Both the position numbers and the translations under genes were made by a program. A stretch of DNA of 6,144 nucleotides from an uncultured Wenzhouxiangella sp. (lineage in GTDB: Bacteria > Pseudomonadota > Gammaproteobacteria > Xanthomonadales > Wenzhouxiangellaceae): positions 1-6,144 of the forward strand of contig CALEIM010000154.1 of the NCBI GenBank assembly GCA_937876395.1, in the 5' to 3' direction. Below the pieces are notes generated by a model. It was not told the origin of the DNA. It worked only from the letters and a program-made list of their open reading frames with translations, and made no database searches. This document shows positions 1 through 5,622 of the stretch, one piece after another. Within the stretch, counting starts at the first letter, position 1. Each line of letters starts with the position of its first letter.

Positions 1-780
1 AGGTGAGAGATTGAGGTTATCGGCCCCGTATAAGCTCCAATTAACCTGAAGGTTTTGCCATGGAATTAGTGAGAACTGTGGGTTTGTTACATGCGATCCA
101 GTTTGACGAAATGTTTCAACGTCTGTGACCGCCCAAGTAAAAGTGATCGCATGGATTTGCTGTGCGAAACGTGCCCAATCGTAGCCGCTAATGGCAGTGT
201 GACAGACGCGCACAGGCCCACCTGAACCCCCCGATTGTCGCGAAAAAATCAGAGCGTACGCAGCACCACCCGTCAAACGCCAGCTTGCAAATATCACGCT
301 GCCAATCACTTGCATCGGGGAAGAATAACGCTTGCGCCGCCACCGACTCCACACATTATCGTGTTATCGCCAGGTTCGCCAAAATAATCAATGTCTACAG
401 CAGCTGGCAGCCCATCATAAGGGTCTACAGGAGGATTAGGTCCGCCGGGCGGTCCTCCGCTACCAAAGTTCTTTCTGTATATTACGAACACGCCCTCTGC
501 TGGATAATCTTGAAAGCTGTCACCCGGTTGAGGTGCATAGTCAAACGAGTTCGGATCGTAAACCGTAGAGGCCAGATACCATGTGTCAGTTGCTGCATCG
601 TGGGTGTAGGTGCCCACCGTTCCGGGGGTGGCAACTGAATAGATTTGGCTACAAGCCAACGCCGTGCCAACCAGGCTTAGGTGCAATAGACAGAAGCCAA
701 GGAAGGCCAAACTCTGGTCACGGAAACGCCGCTTCCGCCAATTGGTAATTAGGCAAAGGCGCGGGGGGGGTGGTATGCAT
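1..780 (-). pseudogene. Gene 1: small exported protein of unknown family, frameshifted, C-terminus beyond the window edge
   Basis: I do not recognise the family. The best start is the ATG at 780-778, preceded by GGAG six bases upstream. As sequenced, the ATG frame hits a stop after about 20 codons. With one C fewer in the C8 tract (763-770) it runs through a basic region (WRKRRFR), a hydrophobic core and an ALA-Cys cleavage region, a convincing signal peptide. The body has YDP, a Gly/Pro linker and NPPVDPY. The frame then stops near 304. A further open frame of about 100 codons, without a stop, continues from about 312 to the window edge. Adding one C to the CCCC at 320-317 joins the two frames and creates LPPMQV, matching LPPMTV in the paralogue at 1363-3468. 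A TTG start at 710 would give the same mature protein but has no clear ribosome binding site. The gene is probably silent now, either decayed or phase-off. Confidence 0.72.
763..770. repeat. G8/C8 homopolymer tract at the start of gene 1
   Basis: Eight G on the plus strand are eight C in the sense strand of gene 1, beginning ten bases after the A of its ATG. With eight C the ATG frame ends at a TGA. With seven (or ten) C the ATG joins the signal-peptide frame. Poly-C/poly-G runs of this length at the 5' end of surface-protein genes are a known slipped-strand switch. A homopolymer miscall would look the same. Confidence 0.6.
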
Positions 781-786
781 ATCAGT

Positions 787-790
787 CTCC
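787..790 (-). promoter_or_regulatory. Ribosome binding site (GGAG) deciding the gene 1 start
   Basis: GGAG on the minus strand lies six bases before the ATG at 780-778. It is the main reason for preferring that ATG, which lies upstream of the C tract, over the TTG at 710 that opens the visible frame. Confidence 0.55.
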
Positions 791-905
791 AACGAAATTA
801 CTGCACTGCCCCTTGAAAAAGCGTTACGCTCTCCCCGTTGTGGTTCAACCCTATCGTGGATAGTGGTGCTGTGTCAAACACGTTCTCACGATGCGCGTGA
901 ATGCT

Positions 906-1009
906 GGCATGTGAGATCATCCCCAGGAATCACTTTCCAAGTTCGCGTTCGAACCCGTTCATGATGCTGACAACCGTGAACAGGGTCATGATGCCCAGCG
1001 CGATGCCCG
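906..1009 (-). pseudogene. Internal fragment of a lolC/lolE-like gene (left copy)
   Basis: On the minus strand this reads GIALGIM, then TLFTVVSIMNGFEREL, an in-frame TGA at 932-930, then FLGMISHA. This matches the first transmembrane segment and the following MNGFE-x-EL...GM-x-SHA motif of LolC/LolE, the membrane subunits of the LolCDE transporter that extracts lipoproteins from the inner membrane. There is no start, the frame carries a stop, and similarity fades beyond the SHA motif, so this is a relic. Its first 24 bases (1009-986) are identical to 5528-5505 in the right-hand lolC fragment. Upstream it is joined directly to a dehydratase fragment, which is not a functional arrangement. Confidence 0.72.
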
Positions 1010-1056
1010 ATATCGAAATTGCCGCCGGACATGATTACACCGATCCGCTGGTCGGC
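986..1056. repeat. Left copy of the lolC/dehydratase junction repeat (with internal deletion)
   Basis: Positions 986-1009 match 5505-5528 exactly (24 bases), and 1009-1056 match 5749-5796 at 46 of 48. The two matches meet at one shared G, so the left copy equals the right copy minus 221 bases. Both copies have the same orientation. Confidence 0.85.
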
Positions 1057-1062
1057 TGGGGG
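1010..1062 (-). pseudogene. 3'-end fragment of the serine/threonine dehydratase-like gene (left copy)
   Basis: The minus strand reads PADQRIGVIMSGGNFDI. The intact gene at 5722-6144 has LAGQRIGVILSGGNFDI at the same place, including the SGGN loop near the C-terminus of this PLP-enzyme family. At the DNA level, 1009-1056 matches 5749-5796 at 46 of 48 positions and then diverges. The piece runs straight into lolC-like sequence with its own last codons and stop missing, so it is a relic formed by a deletion. Confidence 0.72.
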
Positions 1063-1071
1063 CAAGGTCGT

Positions 1072-1110
1072 TCAGGGTTTTGAAATATCCAGATTGCCGC
1101 CGTTTGAAAT
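1072..1110 (-). pseudogene. Possible second micro-fragment of a dehydratase 3' end
   Basis: The minus strand reads ISNGGNLDISKP followed by TGA, resembling ILSGGNFDIS near the C-terminus of the dehydratase at 5722-6144. It lies next to the clearer fragment at 1010-1062 and in the same orientation. The match is only about a dozen codons and could be chance. Confidence 0.3.
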
Positions 1111-1165
1111 GAGCCCTTGCGGTCTATCACGCTTTGCCTAAAGAGTAGTTTGGCGATGTTGGAGA

Positions 1166-1187
1166 GCCGCTTCAGCCCGGCCTACAA
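1166..1187. repeat. Possible degenerate REP-like intergenic repeat
   Basis: The stretch CTTCAGCCCGGCCTACAA resembles the CTTCAGCCCG-ACCTACA class of short interspersed repeats common between genes in gammaproteobacteria. Only one half is well preserved, and no partner copy lies in the window. Apart from this, 1111-1290 shows nothing I can assign. Confidence 0.25.
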
Positions 1188-1293
1188 ACGGCAACCGCCC
1201 CGGCCATAGGCGCGGAGCGGTCTAGTGCTGTGAAAGCAGCGCAAGCAGTAATAAAGTACAGGACAATCCATTCGGGGCGTCTATAGTTGAATG

Positions 1294-1311
1294 TTGACAG
1301 TGCAGTGTCAA
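1294..1311. promoter_or_regulatory. Near-perfect 18-bp palindrome overlapping the -35 box (candidate operator)
   Basis: TTGACAGTGCAGTGTCAA is palindromic at 16 of 18 positions, with one asymmetric base pair on each side of the central TGCA. A dyad covering the -35 box is where a dimeric repressor would bind. No regulator gene is visible in the window. Confidence 0.35.
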
Positions 1312-1322
1312 TGGGTTAGGGT
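1294..1322 (+). promoter_or_regulatory. Candidate sigma-70 promoter of gene 2
   Basis: A consensus -35 box, TTGACA (1294-1299), is followed after 17 bases by TAGGGT (1317-1322), a weak -10 with the T-A and final T conserved. It sits about 40 bases before the gene 2 ATG, with the RBS in between. Spacing and position are good; the -10 is poor. Confidence 0.4.
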
Positions 1323-1347
1323 TCCATATAAGGGGAACAACTGTTGT

Positions 1348-1353
1348 AGGGAG
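1348..1353 (+). promoter_or_regulatory. Ribosome binding site (AGGGAG) deciding the gene 2 start
   Basis: AGGGAG lies nine bases before the ATG at 1363. It supports that ATG as the real start, upstream of the pentamer repeat, instead of the ATG at 1415 that opens the visible frame and has no Shine-Dalgarno sequence. Confidence 0.6.
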
Positions 1354-1380
1354 TACAATCACATGGCGAACAAATCAGTA

Positions 1381-1405
1381 TCTTCTCTTCTCTTCTCTTC
1401 TCTTC
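1381..1405 (+). repeat. Five tandem TCTTC pentamers in the gene 2 signal-peptide coding region
   Basis: TCTTC is repeated five times without error. It is a rotation of CTCTT, the coding repeat of neisserial opa genes, and like those it encodes the hydrophobic core of a signal peptide (S/L/F). Each copy gained or lost shifts the frame. Five copies are off; six or three would be on. Confidence 0.85.
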
Positions 1406-1652
1406 TTCATCTTAATGGCGGCACCTGTATCCGCCTGTGATCAGACAAACATTCTATCAAATCCGGTTAATGTTGCAGAGTATCAGTACAATCCAGTAAC
1501 TGGCTTGTGGCACATGACAGCGAGCTGGTATGACCCGGCGATGGAAAACTACGTTCCAGACCCCGATGATTACACCTTCCAGATCGGTGGGCCGGCTGAT
1601 CCCGGCGGTGGTGGCGGTGGTGGGACCAATCCACCAGTTGACCCTTACTCTG

Positions 1653-1661
1653 GCGGCATGA
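1653..1661. repeat. Left 9-bp target-site duplication of the IS
   Basis: GCGGCATGA directly abuts the left inverted repeat and recurs at 3050-3058 beside the right one. Nine bases is in the usual 8-9 bp range for IS256-family elements. Confidence 0.9.
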
Positions 1662-1687
1662 GAGCTACGATCAGATCTGGTGTATGA
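1662..1687. repeat. Left terminal inverted repeat of the IS
   Basis: It begins GAG and ends TCTGGTGTATGA. It pairs with 3024-3049 at 21 of 26 positions, with mismatches at positions 4, 8, 9, 13 and 14. The inner 12 bases are identical. Confidence 0.92.
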
Positions 1688-1752
1688 GCTGACTTGAAAA
1701 GCGGCGGCAAACCCTGCTGAAATAAGAGATGACCAAATCACTAATTTCAGAC

Positions 1753-1758
1753 AAGGAG
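1753..1758 (+). promoter_or_regulatory. Transposase ribosome binding site (AAGGAG)
   Basis: AAGGAG lies nine bases before ATG 1768. It decides the transposase start in favour of 1768 over the in-frame ATG at 1729. Confidence 0.75.
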
Positions 1759-1767
1759 AATGCCGCC

Positions 1768-3012
1768 ATGAGTAACGATACGACAGTTCCTTTCCTCAAT
1801 CCAGCCTTTCGAGACGAGATGACCGACTTGATCCGCGCCCATGCCCAGACTGCGATCCGCCAGGCCGTTCAGGCCGAGCTGGAGTCGTTTCTTGGCCAGC
1901 ATGAGGACACGGACGATCAGGGGCGCCGCAACGTGGTGCGCAACGGCTACCAGCCCGAACGCCAAGTCCTTTCAGGCGTCGGGCCGGTCAGCGTCCAGTT
2001 GCCCAAGACCCGCGACCGAGCCGGCCATGGACGCTGCTTCCGGTCGCTGATTCTGCCGCCGTATTTGAAGAAGACCCGTCGCCTGGAGGCCGTGCTGCCG
2101 TGGCTGTATCTGAAAGGCGTTTCGACCAACGATTTTGACGAGGCTCTGACCGCTCTTTTCGGTGAGTCGGTTCGAGGACTCTCACCCGCCACCATCAGCC
2201 GATTGAAGTCAGTCTGGCAGACCGACTACGAGGCCTTCTGTGAGCGCGACTGGCGCGGTCATGAGATGGTCTACCTGTGGGCTGACGGGATCTACATCAA
2301 CGCCCGCGAGGCGGACCGACGCTGTGTCCTGGTGGTGATTGGCTGCGATGCCCATGGACGCAAGCATTTTCTGGCGATTGACGAAGGCTTTCGCGAGTCC
2401 ACCGAAGGTTGGAAGGCGCTGCTACTGGGTCTTCGGGACCGAGGGTTGACCAAGCCACCCAAGTTAGCTGTTGGCGATGGTGCGATGGGGTTCTGGGCGG
2501 CCATGAGTGAGGTCTACCCAGAGACCGACCAGCAGCGGTGCTGGGTGCACAAGACCGTCAACGTCCTGGATAAACTGCCCAAGCGCGTTCAGCCTCAGGC
2601 CAAGTCAATGCTCCATGAAATCTGGCAGGCTGATACCCGCCAAGCCGCTGAAAAAGCGTTTGATCGCTTTCTGGCGACCTTCGGCGACAAGTACCCCAAG
2701 GCGACGACAAACCTCGCTTCAGATCGCGAGCGGCTACTGGCTTTCTACGACTTCCCGGCAGCTCACTGGCAGCATCTGAGAACAACCAATCCGATCGAGT
2801 CGACGTTTGCTACCATCCGACTCAGAACGGCCAAAACCCGAAACTGCTACAGCGTCGATAGCGGACTGGCTTTGATGCATCAACTGGCCATGAGTGCGCA
2901 AAAGCGCTGGCGCAAACTTCGAGGGTTCCGGCAAGTGGCTGATGTCATTGCCGGCGTGAAGTTCATCGACGGCATTGATGAACGCGAGATCAGCAGGAAA
3001 GCCGCCGCTTGA
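1768..3012 (+). CDS. IS256-family DDE transposase (mutator-like)
   Basis: This protein of 414 residues catalyses DNA cleavage and strand transfer at the element's ends. The start at 1768 (MSNDTTVPF) is preferred over the in-frame ATG at 1729 because of the AAGGAG nine bases upstream. The N-terminal part includes the conserved R-x-GYQPER and LSPATISRL segments (about residues 58-65 and 138-146). The catalytic triad is complete: Asp173 in LWADGIY, Asp237 in VGDGAMGFW and Glu344 in TNPIESTFATIR. CWVHKT (258-263) precedes the helical insertion typical of the family. Length matches the usual size of about 400 residues, and no frameshift or internal stop is seen, so it is probably active. It belongs wholly to the IS and has no functional link to the genes around it. 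Confidence 0.96.
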   Translation: MSNDTTVPFLNPAFRDEMTDLIRAHAQTAIRQAVQAELESFLGQHEDTDDQGRRNVVRNGYQPERQVLSGVGPVSVQLPKTRDRAGHGRCFRSLILPPYLKKTRRLEAVLPWLYLKGVSTNDFDEALTALFGESVRGLSPATISRLKSVWQTDYEAFCERDWRGHEMVYLWADGIYINAREADRRCVLVVIGCDAHGRKHFLAIDEGFRESTEGWKALLLGLRDRGLTKPPKLAVGDGAMGFWAAMSEVYPETDQQRCWVHKTVNVLDKLPKRVQPQAKSMLHEIWQADTRQAAEKAFDRFLATFGDKYPKATTNLASDRERLLAFYDFPAAHWQHLRTTNPIESTFATIRLRTAKTRNCYSVDSGLALMHQLAMSAQKRWRKLRGFRQVADVIAGVKFIDGIDEREISRKAAA

Positions 3013-3023
3013 TGAGACAATGG

Positions 3024-3049
3024 TCATACACCAGACTTGACAGTAACTC
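3024..3049. repeat. Right terminal inverted repeat of the IS
   Basis: It contains TCATACACCAGA, the exact complement of the inner part of the left repeat, and ends at 3049 against the right target copy. It starts 11 bases after the transposase stop. Confidence 0.92.
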
Positions 3050-3058
3050 GCGGCATGA
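3050..3058. repeat. Right 9-bp target-site duplication of the IS
   Basis: GCGGCATGA is identical to 1653-1661. Its ATG at 3055 is in frame with the remaining C-terminal part of gene 2. Confidence 0.9.
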
Positions 3059-3500
3059 TATCTGGCACCCCAGAGGCTTCCATTCAGTGCGGAACGATTG
3101 AACTGCCTCCTATGACTGTAACGGAACCGAAGCCCGGGCCTAGTTTTGGCTGGCGTATTTTCCGGCGAATTCTCGGTTTTGGTGGATCGGGCTCACATAG
3201 TCGAGTTGCTGCAGGCGTTATCCCGCCTTCGCCATTGAATACAATCAACGCGGTCTGTACCAGCGATGTGATTTCAAGGTTCCTCCATGCTCGCCAAGAT
3301 ATCGCACATATGACGCTTACCGCACGATACAGGGCTTTCAGCAGTCGAGGTAGTGTTTGGGTAACATACTCCGATGGGGCATCAGAGGCTTGGCCGGTGT
3401 TATCGCCTATTTCGTCACCTTTCATCGTTGATGCTCCAGTAGCGAACTCGATGCGGGGTTGCAACTGAGTGTGCTACTAGATGATTGACAGGCTGATATC

Positions 3501-3520
3501 GGGGCGGCAAGCGCCGCCCC
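3501..3520 (+). terminator. Strong GC hairpin between gene 2 and gene A
   Basis: GGGGCGGC and GCCGCCCC form a perfect 8-bp stem around the loop AAGC, 32 bases after the gene 2 stop and 35 bases before the gene A start. No T run follows, so it is not a standard intrinsic terminator. It may stop or pause transcription, or protect the 3' end of the gene 2 message. Confidence 0.45.
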
Positions 3521-3555
3521 GGTATGCGGTTGGGGCTTCGCATGGAAATGGGTTT

Positions 3556-4503
3556 ATGAAAAAAATTCTACTAGTTGCAGGGCTTTTATTCGCTAGTTTC
3601 ACGGTCTGGCTTTTGCTGGGACAACAGTCAAGCCTTGAGGAGGATAATCCGTCAGGGATTGACTGGCCAAAGATTGCTGAGGAAGGCGCGAGGCCGACTG
3701 AGATTCTGAATGAGCCTAGAAGCTTTCGCGGCGAGTTGTCATCGGACCGACCTATAGTGGCAGATTCACGCTCTCCTTTGCTGGCGGCCACTGCGGGTGA
3801 GGCGATGGATCGACTGGTTGAGACAGAGCCTTGGGGAGCGGCGTCGGCCCGCTATTTTCAGGCGCAATGGTTGGAGGTCTGTGACCTGGAGGCGCGCGCG
3901 GCGCGGATGCTGCCTGAGATGCGGTCTCATCTTGGCTTTGACGACAGCATGGTCAACGAGCTGATGGACTTTTGCGTCGGCGCTTTGCCGGCCAGCATGG
4001 ATGTTACTGACTCAACCGACAGGCTGGCGCTCCGAGAGCTGGCCGAAGAGATGATGATGGCTGATAACAGCTCCATGGCACTTGCATCTGAGCAACTGGA
4101 AAACACACACCGTCAGGAGGGCCTTGAGCCTGCTCTCAGGGAGGCGGCGCGGATCCTGGCAACCTCGGTCGATGAAGGTGCGGTGATTTCCGCATTGCAC
4201 CATTTGTACCTACATGGCGACTTGCAGCCGCCGTACCCGGATGTGCCGGTATCGAGCCAACTCATGTACTCAAGCTATACGGTCATGATGGATGTTGCAG
4301 CACTTCTAGTGTGCCGACACGTTGGCGGCTGCCGATACCCGCATCCGATGGTGCTGCGCCGCTGCCTGCAAAGTCAGTACGGTTGCTATCAGCCATACGA
4401 TTACTGGTCGGCAGTTGAACAGACGATTCCACCAATTGAATTCCAGGCCGTTGTCAGTTTCTATAATCAGGCTATTGCAGTGGCCAGGCAACACTCAGAT
4501 TGA
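3556..4503 (+). CDS. Gene A: membrane-anchored or exported six-cysteine protein of unknown function
   Basis: I do not recognise the family. The chosen start gives 315 residues and opens MKKILLVAGLLFASF, a signal peptide or N-terminal anchor (hydrophobic to about residue 21). The upstream in-frame ATG at 3481 would place the hairpin inside the gene and add 25 polar residues. Residues 22-90 are low in hydrophobics and look like a linker. The rest is mainly helical-looking and contains all six cysteines: 109, 140, 253, 259, 270 and 277. The last four lie in VC-x5-C-x10-CLQ-x5-GCY-x-P, followed by AVEQT-x-PPIEF. An even number of cysteines outside the anchor fits three periplasmic disulfides (inference). 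It is a paralogue of gene B, which starts 32 bases downstream, probably in the same transcript. The RBS is weak (GGAAATGGG region). Confidence 0.82.
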   Translation: MKKILLVAGLLFASFTVWLLLGQQSSLEEDNPSGIDWPKIAEEGARPTEILNEPRSFRGELSSDRPIVADSRSPLLAATAGEAMDRLVETEPWGAASARYFQAQWLEVCDLEARAARMLPEMRSHLGFDDSMVNELMDFCVGALPASMDVTDSTDRLALRELAEEMMMADNSSMALASEQLENTHRQEGLEPALREAARILATSVDEGAVISALHHLYLHGDLQPPYPDVPVSSQLMYSSYTVMMDVAALLVCRHVGGCRYPHPMVLRRCLQSQYGCYQPYDYWSAVEQTIPPIEFQAVVSFYNQAIAVARQHSD

Positions 4504-4535
4504 GAGCAGGCATCTGATGACGTGGTGATCTGTCA

Positions 4536-5474
4536 ATGAGCTTCAGAAAAACCGTTTGGCTCTTGTGTGCTCTGTTGGCTGTGGTAGCGTTGCTTTTTAC
4601 TGGCTATCACTTCGGTACACGCGATTATGGCAAAGCAGTTACGCTTGAGCCAGAAGCGAACGTAGATAACCTTGGAAATGATGGTTCTGGGCAACAGGCC
4701 GATTCTCCGGCACTCGGTGCCGGAGATTCGGCTCCTGCCAGAGCGCGGGAACGTGTCGACCCGCCGCGCGTTGATCCTTATCTGGAAAGTCCATCGGTCT
4801 TTGATATGGCGACGCAACTGCTAGTCGAAGGTGAACTTGACGAGCCGGGCATGGCAAGCACGATGATGGTCTGGAGTACGCCTTGTCGGCGCGCTGTTCA
4901 ATTTGCTGCGCAGGCCGACAGGGGTCAAGCTGCATTTGGATTGAGCAAGGAAGCAAGCCAGGCGCTGGATGAGTTTTGTGGTGAGCTTGCCGATGATATG
5001 GATGGCGATGCAGAGGGCTATAGCCAGGCCTGGATGGAATCCGCCGAGGAGCATGTCAATCCGTTTTGGGAAATTGCAGAACGCGGTGATCTTGGCGCGG
5101 CAGTAAAGGCCGCGATTGAAGCGATATATCGTTCCCGAAACGAGATGGAGATTCTCCAGGCCCTGAGTGTGGTTATTCACTACGGAGATCTGGAGTCACC
5201 GTTTGCTGGGGTGGATCGCGAAGCGATTGCCCACCTGTTTTCCTGGCGCATCATGAGTGATGCGGCCTTGGCGTTGCTGTGCGACAATTTGGGCGGCTGT
5301 GCAGGCAACCATCCGCTGGTCGCCAGACACTGCTTGCAGATGGAGTGGCACGATGGCTGCTACCGTCCGCATGACATTTATCATGCAATTGAACAGACTC
5401 AAACGCCCATTCAGCAAACGGTGTTCTGGACTTTGCTGAATCAGATCGCCACCATGCGTAGGAGTTTGAGATAA
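4536..5474 (+). CDS. Gene B: paralogue of gene A, membrane-anchored or exported six-cysteine protein
   Basis: This protein has 312 residues and no recognised family. The N-terminus (MSFRKTVWLLCALLAVVALL) is a signal anchor or signal peptide, followed by a Gly/Ala/Pro/Asp-rich linker to about residue 80. The C-terminal domain parallels gene A: cysteines 117, 148, 249, 255, 266 and 275 keep the first spacing of 31, then 6 and 11, and the last interval is two residues longer. Shared motifs are H-x-GDL-x-x-P (A) / HYGDLESP (B), GGC...HP-x-V-x-R-x-CLQ, GCY-x-P-x-D and A-(V/I)-EQT-x-x-PI. An extra Cys11 lies in the membrane segment. It follows gene A after 32 bases and is probably co-transcribed. 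Thirty bases after its stop the sequence changes abruptly to a lolC fragment on the other strand, so its 3' flank is a rearrangement junction. Confidence 0.82.
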   Translation: MSFRKTVWLLCALLAVVALLFTGYHFGTRDYGKAVTLEPEANVDNLGNDGSGQQADSPALGAGDSAPARARERVDPPRVDPYLESPSVFDMATQLLVEGELDEPGMASTMMVWSTPCRRAVQFAAQADRGQAAFGLSKEASQALDEFCGELADDMDGDAEGYSQAWMESAEEHVNPFWEIAERGDLGAAVKAAIEAIYRSRNEMEILQALSVVIHYGDLESPFAGVDREAIAHLFSWRIMSDAALALLCDNLGGCAGNHPLVARHCLQMEWHDGCYRPHDIYHAIEQTQTPIQQTVFWTLLNQIATMRRSLR

Positions 5475-5504
5475 AGAGGGCTTCAGTACTTGCCGCGATT
5501 ACGC

Positions 5505-5622
5505 TCATGATGCCCAGCGCGATGCCCGCCATGGACACCAGGGCGATAAGGGAAATGAAGTTATTGCGGCGCTTGGCACACAGATAACGCAGGCCGGCGA
5601 AGAGCGTCAAGGGTTGATACAT
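5505..5622 (-). pseudogene. Truncated 5' end of a lolC/lolE-like gene (right copy)
   Basis: From ATG 5622-5620 the minus strand reads MYQPLTLFAGLRYLCAK, RRNNFISLIALVSMAG and IALGIM. This is the cytoplasmic N-terminus and first membrane helix of LolC/LolE, inner-membrane subunits of the lipoprotein-releasing LolCDE transporter. Family similarity ends at about 5505; an open frame continues to 5251 but is only the antisense of gene B. The left fragment (906-1009) carries the continuation TLFTVVSIMNGFE that is missing here. About 39 of some 400 codons remain, so it is not functional. Because lolC is normally essential in Gram-negatives, a working copy should exist elsewhere. It starts 99 bases after the dehydratase stop, in the same direction. 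Confidence 0.82.

Larger units (their letters stand above)
1662..3049 (+). mobile_element. Complete IS256-family insertion sequence, 1388 bp
   Basis: The element has 26-bp imperfect terminal inverted repeats (21 of 26 matching), a single transposase gene on the plus strand, and flanking 9-bp direct repeats GCGGCATGA. Removing it with one target copy restores the host gene's reading frame, which independently confirms both ends. Intact ends, transposase and target copies suggest a recent insertion. The name within the family cannot be given without an IS database search. Confidence 0.95.
1363..3468 (+). pseudogene. Gene 2: small exported protein, paralogue of gene 1, out of frame at a pentamer repeat and split by an IS256-family element
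   Basis: I do not recognise the family. The ATG at 1363 has a good RBS. With the five TCTTC repeats present, its frame stops at TGA 1438-1440. With six (or three) repeats it continues into the frame visible from 1415, giving a signal peptide (MANKS, a Leu/Phe-rich core, AAPVSA) before CDQ. VSAC also fits a lipobox loosely, so a lipoprotein is possible. The body has LWHMTASWYDP, a seven-glycine linker and NPPVDPYSGG. The IS interrupts it at 1661. Removing the IS and one 9-bp target copy rejoins the frame exactly into ISGTPEAS at 3058, then CGTIELPPMTV, and on to the stop at 3466-3468, for about 237 residues in all. The mature start matches gene 1 at 14 of 45 gapless positions. The C-terminal parts share VC...IS...AR...I..MT-type spacing. 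Currently inactive. Confidence 0.8.

Noticed and set aside
285..638. A 117-residue plus-strand frame overlapping gene 1
   Set aside because: It has no RBS, no signal peptide and a Cys/Arg-rich composition typical of antisense. The minus strand has clear homology to gene 2.
1111..1290. Possible tRNA or small RNA in the gene-poor stretch
   Set aside because: No cloverleaf, no conserved T-loop and no clear terminator could be found; only short weak hairpins occur.
1602..1626. GGT/GGC repeats as a possible second slippage tract in gene 2
   Set aside because: The unit is three bases, so changes would only alter the length of the glycine linker and not the frame.
1415..1687. A 90-residue plus-strand reading frame starting at ATG 1415
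   Set aside because: It is the middle of gene 2. That ATG falls at the end of the signal-peptide core and has no RBS, and the last codons (after the ATG at 1658) and stop are read from the IS left end.
3037..3468. A 143-residue frame starting inside the IS right end
   Set aside because: It is the C-terminal half of gene 2. Its first residues come from the IS and the target duplication, and there is no signal peptide or RBS.
3481..3555. An upstream extension of gene A to ATG 3481
   Set aside because: It would bury the strong hairpin in the coding region and put 25 polar residues before a normal MKK-type signal segment at 3556.
5251..5622. A 123-residue minus-strand protein starting MYQPLTLF
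   Set aside because: Only the first ~39 residues are lolC-like. The rest is the antisense of gene B across the rearrangement junction, so it is a chance chimera.
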